Part shown: in pieces, positions 1 to 6,572 of the stretch
Numbering within the stretch: the first letter of the stretch is position 1
Layout of the letters: every line of letters begins with the position of its first letter
Source: Thermoplasmatota archaeon
GTDB lineage: Archaea > Thermoplasmatota > JAQUQK01
DNA: 17,564 nt
Direction: 5' to 3'
Assembly (NCBI GenBank): GCA_028716125.1
Contig: JAQUQK010000014.1
Span: forward strand, 1-17,564
Program-made: the position numbers and the translations under genes
The notes under the pieces: generated by a model
Told to the model about the DNA's origin: nothing
The model's input: the letters and a program-made list of their open reading frames with translations, nothing else
Database searches by the model: none

Positions 1-9
1 TAAAATTTC

Positions 10-15
10 GGAGGA
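10..15 (+). promoter_or_regulatory. Ribosome binding site of rpl12
   Basis: GGAGGA lies 6 bases before the ATG at 22, which matches the archaeal 16S anti-SD and fixes the start. The window opens with TAA at 1-3, which could be the stop of an upstream cotranscribed gene, but this cannot be verified from the window. Confidence 0.7.
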
Positions 16-21
16 ATACAC

Positions 22-315
22 ATGGAATACATATATGCGGCACTGCTGCTCCACGCGGCAAAGAAGGAAGTTAGCGAAGCAAACGTAACCGGCGTTCTTA
101 AGGGCGCAGGCGTTGCAACGAACGACGCGCGCGTAAAGGCGCTCATTGCATCGCTCGAAGGCAAGAACATCGACGAGATAATAAAGGGAGCAACCGCGGC
201 ACCGGTCGCAGTAGCGGCACCAGCAGCAGAGAAGAAGGCAGAGAAGAAGGAAGAGAAGAAGGAAGAGAAGAACGAAGAAGAAGCGACCGCAGGTCTTGGC
301 GCTCTCTTTGGTTAA
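22..315 (+). CDS. rpl12: Large ribosomal subunit protein P1 (archaeal L12)
   Basis: Archaeal stalk protein P1/L12, a component of the large-subunit stalk that recruits translation GTPases. The 97 residues show the family plan in order. Residues 1-58 are the helical dimerisation domain, beginning MEYIYAALLLHAA. Residues 59-70 are an Ala/Pro/Val hinge. A strongly charged Lys/Glu stretch follows at about 70-88, then the conserved factor-binding terminus GLGALFG. Length is normal for the family. The ATG is fixed by GGAGGA 6 bases upstream. The charged tail is encoded by 12-base tandem repeats. The last codons recur out of frame at 357-377, which suggests the present 3' end was replaced by recombination. 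In archaea this gene usually sits downstream of the P0/L10 gene, which would lie just outside the window. Confidence 0.95.
   Translation: MEYIYAALLLHAAKKEVSEANVTGVLKGAGVATNDARVKALIASLEGKNIDEIIKGATAAPVAVAAPAAEKKAEKKEEKKEEKNEEEATAGLGALFG
229..276 (+). repeat. 12-base tandem repeat in the rpl12 charged tail
   Basis: Four consecutive 12-base units (229-240, 241-252, 253-264, 265-276) follow GAGAAGAAGGAA. The second and third are identical, and the first and fourth each differ at one position. They encode repeating Glu-Lys-Lys-Glu/Ala units of the acidic/basic tail. Copy number could vary by slippage without breaking the frame. Confidence 0.85.
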
Positions 316-356
316 ATTGGCCAGAGTGCGCCGATCTCGGAACTGCGGCTCCAAGA
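303..356 (+). other. Candidate inserted segment between two rpl12 tails
   Basis: This segment separates two copies of the 8-base core CTTGGCGC (295-302 and 357-364). It contains the last codons of the working rpl12 and about 40 bases of spacer with no ORF. If the echo at 357-377 is the native rpl12 tail, this interval is inserted DNA or its remnant. CCAAG-A-CTTGG at 351-361 is a perfect short dyad overlapping the second core. Confidence 0.45.
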
Positions 357-377
357 CTTGGCGCGCTTTTCGGCTAA
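357..377 (+). pseudogene. Displaced duplicate of the rpl12 3' end (LGALFG-stop)
   Basis: In a frame different from rpl12, these bases read Leu-Gly-Ala-Leu-Phe-Gly-stop, the same as the end of rpl12 at 295-315. The two 21-base segments share 17 bases. All four differences are third-codon changes that keep the residue, in Ala, Leu, Phe and Gly. No similarity to rpl12 is seen upstream of 357. A terminator hairpin follows directly, as expected if this was once the genuine gene end. Interpretation as a remnant is inference. The repeated tail itself is directly visible. Confidence 0.7.
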
Positions 378-382
378 ACTTT

Positions 383-413
383 TTTCCGAATCTTTTCGGA
401 AACTTCCATTTTT
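383..413 (+). terminator. Hairpin and T-run terminator after rpl12
   Basis: An 8-base stem TTTCCGAA (383-390), a 4-base loop and the perfect complement TTCGGAAA (395-402) are followed by a T-run at 409-413 and further T-rich DNA. It lies 5 bases after the displaced rpl12 tail and 67 bases after the working stop codon. Confidence 0.65.
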
Positions 414-465
414 CTCAATTTTATCTAAATTTACTAATTTTTGGTAATTTTTTCCTAACACGGCA

Positions 466-474
466 ATTTATTTA
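466..474 (+). promoter_or_regulatory. TATA-like promoter of the membrane HhH gene
   Basis: ATTTATTTA is centred about 30 bases before the ATG at 501. This predicts transcription starting at or just before the start codon, giving a leaderless mRNA. No Shine-Dalgarno sequence precedes the ATG, which agrees with this. Confidence 0.5.
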
Positions 475-500
475 ATCCTTGAAATCAATATCCCGTTTGT

Positions 501-1538
501 ATGGAAGAGAACACAAAGCGCTTTCTCGGCGTGATTCTTTACCCTCTTTCTGCAGGAATGATAGCGGCGATGAACATTCTTGACCAGACCGTGCTTCCCA
601 ACTCATTTAATGCGTGGCTCTCCTCGCTCAGTTTCTTTGGCCTCGGCCTTTCATCCATTCCCTGGGCCTCTCTTTATGGAAACGAATTGTTTTTCACCGT
701 TCATTCGTTCTGCCTTGGCCTTGTATTCATATGCCTGTTCTTCGGGGATCTGGACTGGTTCTACCTTTTGATAATACTGATAGGCAACGCGGTCCCAAAC
801 CTGCTGGTCTGGACCGACGTGGTCACTCAGGCGGCGCTTTCAAAAATGATGCCATATACTAATTTCATTTATTCAAATCCCGAGGCGGCCCTTGTATTCA
901 TCCTGCTTCCTATACCGCTTTCGCTGCTGATGGCCTTCACCGGCATCAACATTTTCACTCCTTTCGTCTGGTGGCACACACGCTCAGAATCAAGAAAGCG
1001 CCGCATAAGGAAATATCCGGAGATGTACTGGGACGTGAAGAAGCTGGAAGGCGTTGGCGAAGTCCACGCGAAGGCGCTTCACAATGAGGGCGTAAAGACG
1101 GTCGACGACATGCTAAAGGCCAACATAAAGAAGCTCTCAAAGGCAACCAGCATTGACTCAAAGACGCTTTGGCACTGGCGCGATGCCGCCGAGCTTTTGA
1201 GCGTTGAAGGAATAGATGCAGTGCAGGCGGAAATCCTTGCGAGGGCGGGGATGAACGGCATATATGAACTTGCGATAAAGCGCTCCGGCGTGATATATGC
1301 AAAATACAACAAGGTCGCAAAGCGCCTCGGGATGGAGCAGATAACAAAGGGAACTGCGAAGAGGTGGAAGGACGTCGCCCGTGCTATACGAAAAGGAAAA
1401 TACAAGTCGGAATACAACGAGCTGCAAATTGAAACGATTCAGTGCCAGGGCTGTGGCAATGATATTAAAGTAAAAACAGGAAAACGGCCATTGAACTTCA
1501 GGTGCCCCGGCTGCGGAAAGGACATTGAATTGAAGTAA
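501..1538 (+). CDS. Membrane protein with helix-hairpin-helix repeats and C-terminal zinc ribbon
   Basis: Family not recognised by name. The 345 residues show three parts. About residues 8-155 are hydrophobic, with four or five likely membrane segments (around 8-27, 40-58, 63-82, 86-105 and 128-155), and are followed by a very basic stretch RSESRKRRIRK at 161-171. Residues 181-205 (KLEGVGEVHAKALHNEGVKT onward) and 235-258 resemble helix-hairpin-helix repeats of the DUF4332 type, which usually contact nucleic acid non-specifically. Residues 315-338 hold two CxxC pairs (C315/C318 and C335/C338), a zinc ribbon. By inference this is a membrane-tethered nucleic-acid-binding protein. The partner and role are unknown. 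It ends 10 bases from the convergent DUF431 gene. Confidence 0.85.
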   Translation: MEENTKRFLGVILYPLSAGMIAAMNILDQTVLPNSFNAWLSSLSFFGLGLSSIPWASLYGNELFFTVHSFCLGLVFICLFFGDLDWFYLLIILIGNAVPNLLVWTDVVTQAALSKMMPYTNFIYSNPEAALVFILLPIPLSLLMAFTGINIFTPFVWWHTRSESRKRRIRKYPEMYWDVKKLEGVGEVHAKALHNEGVKTVDDMLKANIKKLSKATSIDSKTLWHWRDAAELLSVEGIDAVQAEILARAGMNGIYELAIKRSGVIYAKYNKVAKRLGMEQITKGTAKRWKDVARAIRKGKYKSEYNELQIETIQCQGCGNDIKVKTGKRPLNFRCPGCGKDIELK

Positions 1539-1548
1539 GAAGGAAAAC

Positions 1549-2157
1549 TCAGAACACCCGACCCTCGTCCTCGCGCCTCTTTTTCAAAAGTTCAAGCAGC
1601 CCAGGCGTCACCATTATTTTGTCGTTTAGCACCACATATCCGAAAGGCAGTACGAACGATTCGCCTTCGCCGTATTCTATCGTAAGGCATTCCGTGGTCT
1701 CGATTTCCTCGATTTTTGCGCCAAGCGATATGAGCTTGACCATCAGCACCGCGCTGTCTGTTGAAAGCTGCTTTGGCCCAAGGTGGCGCAATTCGGCCTT
1801 CGGCATCCTGCACGAGACAAGCGGCCCCGTTCTTGCTTTCGGCGGATAGTCGCCGCAGATTCCCCCAAAAACCAAGTACTTGAAATTCTGGAAATCTTCG
1901 GCAGCAAGCGGCTTTTCCGCGGCAGGGTCGAGGATTATGGTCTTTTCCGGCTCTATTATTTCTGTGAACGGCCTTTCATCAATTATCCCAAACGGCTCAA
2001 GCTTTCTGTCCTTCGTGCGGGCGTATATTATCTTCCCCTGGGCGATTTCGGATGCGTTCTTGTATTCAAGGAAAACCCAATCGCTTATCTCGGGCTCGCA
2101 GTTCTCTATCACCGAGATGTATTCGGGGGCGGAAAGGGACTCATTTTTTCTTTTCAT
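1549..2157 (-). CDS. SPOUT-like SAM-dependent methyltransferase, DUF431/COG2428 family
   Basis: The 202 residues carry conserved blocks of the DUF431 family: LDPAAEKPL with ED at 76-88, VFGGICGDYPP at 96-106, an Arg-Thr pair at 109-110, RHLGPKQLSTDSAV at 124-137 and LPFGYV at 170-175. The family has a SPOUT fold. Its yeast member Sfm1 methylates an arginine of ribosomal protein Rps3. The substrate of archaeal members is not known to me, so the function stays putative. The ATG at 2157 is supported by GAGGA seven bases upstream. The first 17 bases overlap the end of the signal peptidase gene in another frame, so the two are translationally close and probably cotranscribed. The family CGD/GILGD segment is present with Cys at 101. 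Confidence 0.8.
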   Translation of the reverse strand: MKRKNESLSAPEYISVIENCEPEISDWVFLEYKNASEIAQGKIIYARTKDRKLEPFGIIDERPFTEIIEPEKTIILDPAAEKPLAAEDFQNFKYLVFGGICGDYPPKARTGPLVSCRMPKAELRHLGPKQLSTDSAVLMVKLISLGAKIEEIETTECLTIEYGEGESFVLPFGYVVLNDKIMVTPGLLELLKKRREDEGRVF

Positions 2158-3019
2158 TTATCTTCCTCGCTATGAATACGAAAGCCAGGTCGAAAACCCA
2201 AGGCGCGGCAAATATGCTTATGATAAACACGACTGCGAGCACGCAGACATCGGATGGAAGAATCGCCCTGCCGAATTGGACCCAATCGCTTTCCGGAACT
2301 GCACCAGTATTTCCGGTAATTGCAAGCTTGAATGCCCCAAGCCAGGGTATTTCCCCGCGCGCTTTTCCTATTATCCAATCGGGCTTTACCGGCTGCGGGC
2401 ATATGTTTGTCACTTGGTCGGCCCCGCCGCCAAGCTCCAGGTTGTGGTCTCCCGCGGTTATGAATCCGTTCCACAGCGGCTTATAGTTTGAGATGCGAAG
2501 TTCGGGAATGTTTATCTCTGTGACATTTTGCTGCTGAGGATGCCCTTCGACAGTGTATTTCATCGACGAGCCGGATCCGTAAACATATACCCAGCATCTC
2601 GCCCTGTGGATTATCGGCGTTTTCGTCGTGCTGTTCATCGGGCGGTAAATTATAACGTCGCCGTAGTTGCCGTATGTTTTGCCATCCGGCAAGGACGAGC
2701 TTTCAGCCTGCGCGGCAACGTCCTCTCTCGAGCTCACTTTTTTGACAAGCACTATGTCGCCCGGATCTATCGTCCCAAGCCGGCCATATGAATGATTGTT
2801 GTGCATCATCGAGCCCGATTCTATTATAACCATGGGTGCGCTTGGGAAAGGCTGGCCGGTGTAAATCCAGATTGACGAAGCCAATACTGCAACAATTGCA
2901 AGCAAAACAAGCATGTCGCGAACAGTCGCCATCCAACCGCTTTCTGCCTTCCAGAGCCTTGTCAGGGCAGGGCAAATTCCGCGCTTTTCGTTTTTTGGAG
3001 CTTCCGGTATTTCCGCCAC
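2141..3019 (-). CDS. Signal peptidase I, archaeal Sec11-like (S26B)
   Basis: Membrane protease that removes signal peptides from exported proteins. Using the GTG start at 3019 (292 residues), a membrane segment lies at about 36-53. It is followed by the catalytic serine box ESGSMM (Ser70), IDPGDIV, the box where bacterial Lys is replaced by His (PIIHR, His138), and GDHN (Asp191). A second membrane segment lies at about 257-283, close to a lysine-rich end. The His-for-Lys change is typical of archaeal and eukaryotic enzymes. An in-frame TTG lies upstream at 3040, but the TATA-like box at 3042-3047 would start transcription near 3020, so a leaderless GTG at 3019 is preferred. The downstream partner in the operon is the DUF431 gene. 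Confidence 0.88.
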   Translation of the reverse strand: MAEIPEAPKNEKRGICPALTRLWKAESGWMATVRDMLVLLAIVAVLASSIWIYTGQPFPSAPMVIIESGSMMHNNHSYGRLGTIDPGDIVLVKKVSSREDVAAQAESSSLPDGKTYGNYGDVIIYRPMNSTTKTPIIHRARCWVYVYGSGSSMKYTVEGHPQQQNVTEINIPELRISNYKPLWNGFITAGDHNLELGGGADQVTNICPQPVKPDWIIGKARGEIPWLGAFKLAITGNTGAVPESDWVQFGRAILPSDVCVLAVVFIISIFAAPWVFDLAFVFIARKINEKKK

Positions 3020-3029
3020 ATATGGCGGA
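3012..3029. repeat. Perfect inverted repeat over the signal peptidase start
   Basis: TCCGCCA (3012-3018), a 4-base spacer and TGGCGGA (3023-3029) form a perfect dyad. It covers the predicted start point and the GTG at 3019. It could be an operator or a 5'-end hairpin. It may also be coincidental. Confidence 0.6.
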
Positions 3030-3041
3030 TAAGGAGGCAAA

Positions 3042-3047
3042 TTATAA
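3042..3047 (-). promoter_or_regulatory. TATA-like promoter of the signal peptidase gene
   Basis: TTATAA on the minus strand is centred about 25 bases before the GTG at 3019. This supports a leaderless transcript. It sits in the divergent region shared with the OPT transporter gene. Confidence 0.55.
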
Positions 3048-3078
3048 GTTTGATTACAGCAAGGTTAAATAAGTATCA

Positions 3079-3086
3079 TTTTATAC
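3079..3086 (+). promoter_or_regulatory. TATA-like promoter of the OPT gene
   Basis: The A/T-rich TTTTATA element lies about 25 bases before the ATG at 3109. It favours that ATG over the earlier in-frame TTG (3097) and GTG (3100). Confidence 0.5.
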
Positions 3087-3108
3087 AGCGTCAAATTTGG
3101 TGCTTTTT

Positions 3109-5178
3109 ATGAAGGGAGAGTTGAAGGAGTATTCGTACCGCAAGCCCCTGACTGCCGAAGGCATAAAGGCGATAGACAAGGGCACGCTGAACTATTTTGA
3201 CCTGGAGATGTACGGAAACCTAAACACCGGGCTTCTTGAGGAGTATCTCGAGGAGAAGAACAAGAGGGAAGGATTCAAGACGAATGCGTTTGTCTGGTGG
3301 AAGGTGCTGGTCGGCCTCCTGATAGGCATAGCGTTCGCGGCAATCAACCAGTACGTCGGCCTAAAAATCGGAATGGTCGTCGGAGGCTCCTGGTATGTAT
3401 CATATCTCATCGGAATGGCCCTCAAATGGAAGCCGGCTGAGATGAACGTCATTGCAGGAACCAGCAACGGCGCCTCGATGGTGTGTACTGGATTCGTATT
3501 CACTTTCCCGGCGATATACTTCCTGTTCTATAATACAGACACTCACTCACTGTCCATAAAGCTCCCAATTGCGACAGTTATAATCAGCTCCATCACGGCG
3601 GCGCTTCTCGGCATGATGTACTTCATAATTTTCAGGCGCGTCTGGCTCGTCGAGGACCCGCTCCCGATGCCCGGATTCCAGGCGTCCATCAAGCTGCTCG
3701 ACATGGCGCATGACCTGTCCGGTGGAATGGCAAAGCAGGCAAAGCGCTCACTGATAATGGTCGCAACCGTTACGGGTCTTGCAGGCGCATTCACGTTCCT
3801 TAGGGACTTCCCGTTGTTCAACGGCAGCTCTCTTTTCGACAAGTGGTTTGCAGGCGATGGCAACACCAACTATGGCCCCGGAGGCGACTTGCAGCAAACC
3901 CCGACAATACACAACCCCGGCGAGCCGGTTCAGATACAGGATTACACTTACGTAAATTTCAACCTCAGCCCCATAATGCTTGCAACCGGCTGGTTCATGG
4001 AATTCAAGTCGGCATTCCTTGTAAACCTCGGCACGCTGTTCTCGTGGTTCGTCGTCATTCCAGTCTCGATATATTTCAATATTCAGTTCCCCAGCAAGAC
4101 GGGCGTCATGCTCACTCCAATTGAAACCGCATGGCCGGCAGGCGCGGCATATTCAAACATCGCGAGAATCATGGGTATCGGCGCAATCCTTGGCGGCGGA
4201 TTCTGGGGTCTCATAAAGATGCTTCCCACATTCAAGACAGCGACTGCAGACCTGTTCAAGCTCCGCCAGCAGAAAGGGCTTGAGGGAAGGCGCGACTATG
4301 TCGGCGGAAAGGGTTGGTATGAGTGGCCGATAACGCACATTCCCGTGATGATGGTCATCACGCTGGTCGCAGTTTCCGGGCTGTTCATAATGGGCGGATT
4401 CCCGGTAGCAGGCTCGATCGCCCTGGGCGTTCTCGTGGCTTTCACGACGTTCTTCTTTGGCGCAATCGCGGTAAAAGTTATGGGAGAGACATCAGTAGAG
4501 CCAGTGTCAGGGACGTCATTTATCGTTCTGCTCCTGCTATTTGCCACTTTCAAACTGCTTCAGATTGAAACCCAGGTTGCGATGGTAATGGCGCTTCTGG
4601 GAACGACTGTCTTTGGCGGAGCGATATCGATGGCCGGCGACATAGTTCAGGAATACAAGAACGCACTTTATGTCGGCGCCAGGCCCTACACCCAGATGAA
4701 AGGTGGAACGCTCGGAGTAGTTCCTGGAATGGTAGTAGCAGGACTTGCGGCAATGCTCTTCTCGGTTGGTCTTGCGGAAGGCAAGCTGAACCTCGTGGCG
4801 CCTCAGGGCCATGCGTTCGAAGGCTTCGCAAACATCCTAATGGGCGGAAACATGAACATCTGGCTGCTCATTATCGGCGCAGCGGTAGGAATCGGAATGG
4901 ACCTGCTCACTGGCGCAGGAACTTCATTCGGCCTTGGCATGTATTTCCCACTTGCGACCTCGCTTCCAATGCTCGCAGGCGGAATTGCGCGCGACCTCTG
5001 GGAGAAGAAATGGCTTGAGCCAAAGGCGAAGCGCGAGAACTGGGACGAGCGCAAGAAGACCACGACCCTGCTGGACACATATATGATTGCGACCGGAATG
5101 ACCGTGGGTGAAGCCTTGGTTGGAACGCTCGTTGCAATATATCTTGTCGTCCCGCTCATAACTGGCAGCGGGGCGTAA
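3109..5178 (+). CDS. OPT-family oligopeptide or metal-chelate transporter
   Basis: Polytopic carrier of the oligopeptide transporter superfamily. From the ATG at 3109 the protein has 689 residues. A hydrophilic N-terminus of about 55 residues is followed by a long series of membrane helices. The first conserved block, NQYVGLKIGMVVGGSW, lies at about 80-95. A GTSNGAS segment follows, and a later EPVSGTSF block marks the second half, as in OPT proteins with two related halves. Family members are secondary, probably proton-coupled, importers of peptides or of iron/nickel chelates. The substrate cannot be read from the sequence. The length is normal for prokaryotic members. The start was chosen from TATA spacing. 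The gene is divergent from the signal peptidase gene and followed by a T-run. Confidence 0.88.
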   Translation: MKGELKEYSYRKPLTAEGIKAIDKGTLNYFDLEMYGNLNTGLLEEYLEEKNKREGFKTNAFVWWKVLVGLLIGIAFAAINQYVGLKIGMVVGGSWYVSYLIGMALKWKPAEMNVIAGTSNGASMVCTGFVFTFPAIYFLFYNTDTHSLSIKLPIATVIISSITAALLGMMYFIIFRRVWLVEDPLPMPGFQASIKLLDMAHDLSGGMAKQAKRSLIMVATVTGLAGAFTFLRDFPLFNGSSLFDKWFAGDGNTNYGPGGDLQQTPTIHNPGEPVQIQDYTYVNFNLSPIMLATGWFMEFKSAFLVNLGTLFSWFVVIPVSIYFNIQFPSKTGVMLTPIETAWPAGAAYSNIARIMGIGAILGGGFWGLIKMLPTFKTATADLFKLRQQKGLEGRRDYVGGKGWYEWPITHIPVMMVITLVAVSGLFIMGGFPVAGSIALGVLVAFTTFFFGAIAVKVMGETSVEPVSGTSFIVLLLLFATFKLLQIETQVAMVMALLGTTVFGGAISMAGDIVQEYKNALYVGARPYTQMKGGTLGVVPGMVVAGLAAMLFSVGLAEGKLNLVAPQGHAFEGFANILMGGNMNIWLLIIGAAVGIGMDLLTGAGTSFGLGMYFPLATSLPMLAGGIARDLWEKKWLEPKAKRENWDERKKTTTLLDTYMIATGMTVGEALVGTLVAIYLVVPLITGSGA

Positions 5179-5182
5179 TCCT

Positions 5183-5190
5183 CTTTTTTT
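5183..5190 (+). terminator. T-run terminator after the OPT gene
   Basis: CTTTTTTT begins 5 bases after the OPT stop and is followed by more T-rich DNA. This is the usual archaeal intrinsic termination signal. No hairpin is seen. Confidence 0.5.
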
Positions 5191-5255
5191 CTAATTATTC
5201 CATTTTCAATTTTTGGTCGTTTTTGGATTTTGCGGGGCTTTTTTGTGAGAAACCA

Positions 5256-5262
5256 TTTATTT
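5256..5262 (+). promoter_or_regulatory. TATA-like promoter of the translin-family gene
   Basis: TTTATTT is centred about 21-24 bases before the two adjacent ATG codons at 5280 and 5283. It predicts a leaderless mRNA and excludes the TTG at 5223 as the start. Confidence 0.5.
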
Positions 5263-5279
5263 GCGCATCCAATCTATGG

Positions 5280-6041
5280 ATGATGGCTAAAAAATCCACG
5301 GGGAACGGCAAAAGCACCCTAAATCTTGATAAAATCGCAGGGCGCATCCAAGTCGAATTGGACAAAAAAGACGAGGCGCGCGAGTCCGTTCTTTCCGCAT
5401 GCAGGAGGATAATTCGCACCTCTGGCAATGCCATAAGGACGCTTCACAAGGGATATGACGCGGAGAACATAAAATCCGCAGAAGCCATACTAAACGAGGC
5501 ATCGGGCGACCTCTTATCACTTTCAAACATCCGCACAACCCATCCGGACCTTTACTACGGCGGAACAGTTGAACAGGCGATGCAGGAAGCCGTGGAAGCA
5601 AGGGCGATACTTGCAATAGCCGCGGGAAAATCACTCCCAAATCCCGATGAACTCTGCGTTACATACTCGTCATATCTTCTAGGGCTCGCGGACGTAATCG
5701 GCGAGCTTCGTAGGATGACGCTTTCGGAAATTCGCTCAAAGAAATTTGCTAATGCTGAAAAGCACTTCGGCATGATGGAGGAAATATACGATACTCTTAT
5801 GCAGTTCGACTACCCGAGCGCAATCGTTCCTATCCGCCAAAAGCAGGACGCTGCGCGCGGAATCATAGAAAAAACAATGGGGGAGCTTGTTATGGCCATG
5901 CAAAGAAAGGACATCGAGGACAAAGTCACTGAATTCGGCGGAATGCTTGACGAAATGGAAAAGCCAGTAAAAAAGAAGCAGAAGCCCGCACAGAAAAAGG
6001 AATCCGACGATCTAGACATAGATAGCGTCTGGAAGAAGTGA
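5280..6041 (+). CDS. Translin-family RNA-binding protein
   Basis: Archaeal member of the translin/TRAX family (COG2178), all-helical nucleic-acid-binding proteins. In eukaryotes, translin with TRAX forms an oligomeric RNase. The signature YLLGLADVIGELRR is at 132-145, with a helical EAVEARAILAIAAG segment at about 103-116. The translin fold fills about residues 17-215. A Lys-rich tail (KKKQKPAQKK, 231-240) and an acidic end (DDLDIDSVWKK) extend it to 253 residues. The ATG at 5280 (or 5283) is chosen from TATA spacing. An upstream in-frame TTG would add 19 residues that look unlike the family. Thioredoxin follows 19 bases downstream with its own ribosome binding site, probably in one operon. 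Whether this protein cuts RNA cannot be judged here. Confidence 0.85.
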   Translation: MMAKKSTGNGKSTLNLDKIAGRIQVELDKKDEARESVLSACRRIIRTSGNAIRTLHKGYDAENIKSAEAILNEASGDLLSLSNIRTTHPDLYYGGTVEQAMQEAVEARAILAIAAGKSLPNPDELCVTYSSYLLGLADVIGELRRMTLSEIRSKKFANAEKHFGMMEEIYDTLMQFDYPSAIVPIRQKQDAARGIIEKTMGELVMAMQRKDIEDKVTEFGGMLDEMEKPVKKKQKPAQKKESDDLDIDSVWKK

Positions 6042-6051
6042 TTTGAAAGTT

Positions 6052-6056
6052 GGTGA
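6052..6056 (+). promoter_or_regulatory. Ribosome binding site of thioredoxin
   Basis: GGTGA lies 4 bases before the ATG at 6061. It decides for that ATG over the in-frame TTG at 6043. Confidence 0.65.
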
Positions 6057-6060
6057 AAAT

Positions 6061-6375
6061 ATGAGCAGCGTTATGGAAATTGATGACAAGACGTTTGATG
6101 CATTCGTGAAGAAGAACAAGGCCGCGCTTGTTGATTGCTCCGCAGTCTGGTGCGGCCCATGCAGGATGCTTGCGCCAATACTCGACCAGGTGGCAAAAGA
6201 GGTTGAAGGCAAGGCAACAATAGCAAAGCTTGACGTCGACAAGGCGCCCGATACCGCGATGAAATTCGGCATAATGGCCGTTCCAACCCTGCTGTTCTTC
6301 AAGGACGGCAAGCTTGTGGAAACCCTTACCGGCGTGCGCTCAAAGGACGAGATAAAAAGAAAGCTGTTGGCGTAA
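6061..6375 (+). CDS. Thioredoxin
   Basis: Small cytoplasmic dithiol oxidoreductase that reduces protein disulfides. The 104 residues carry the canonical active site WCGPC (Cys31 and Cys34), the buried-acid region before it (Asp25 in LVDCSAVW), LDVDKAP at 57-63 and the cis-proline motif AVPTLLFF (Pro75). FKDGKLVETLTGVRSKDEI completes the fold, with normal length. The start at 6061 follows a GGTGA site. The TTG at 6043 would add six residues and has no such site. It follows the translin-family gene by 19 bases and is probably cotranscribed. No thioredoxin reductase gene is in the window. The 23 bases after the stop are T-rich and shared with the convergent small membrane protein gene. Confidence 0.95.
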   Translation: MSSVMEIDDKTFDAFVKKNKAALVDCSAVWCGPCRMLAPILDQVAKEVEGKATIAKLDVDKAPDTAMKFGIMAVPTLLFFKDGKLVETLTGVRSKDEIKRKLLA

Positions 6376-6398
6376 AGCGCATTTTTCTTAATTTTCCA

Positions 6399-6557
6399 CT
6401 ACTTTTTGAAATACCACGCGAAGAGCAGAACCATCACGCCAAGAAGCGTAAGCCATGACAAGATTGTCCAGTTTATCATTGCAGATGCCAAGAGAATCAC
6501 AATCGCAATTAGCATCAAAATGTCGTCTTTCTTCGGCTTGAATTTGAGTTTTGGCAT
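6399..6557 (-). CDS. Small membrane protein, 52 residues
   Basis: This short ORF reads from ATG at 6557 to TAG at 6399. A basic N-terminus MPKLKFKPKKDD is followed by two hydrophobic stretches, residues 13-28 and 33-50, separated by NW, and the protein ends WYFKK. Two membrane helices with both ends cytoplasmic are likely by the positive-inside rule. The start is 15 bases after the EamA stop, and a GAGGGG stretch overlapping that stop could serve as a ribosome binding site. It is therefore probably the last gene of the methyltransferase-EamA operon. No family is recognised. The amphipathic layout and operon position make it a credible gene despite its size. Confidence 0.7.
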   Translation of the reverse strand: MPKLKFKPKKDDILMLIAIVILLASAMINWTILSWLTLLGVMVLLFAWYFKK

Positions 6558-6572
6558 AAATATCAAATCCCC

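Noticed and set aside
229..276. Short tandem repeats as a CRISPR-like array
   Set aside because: The units are contiguous 12-base in-frame repeats without spacers, inside rpl12.
5179..5279. Possible third tail echo after the OPT gene (GCGGGGC recurs near 5232)
   Set aside because: Only about seven bases match, the reading frame does not repeat the OPT terminus and no stop follows in register.
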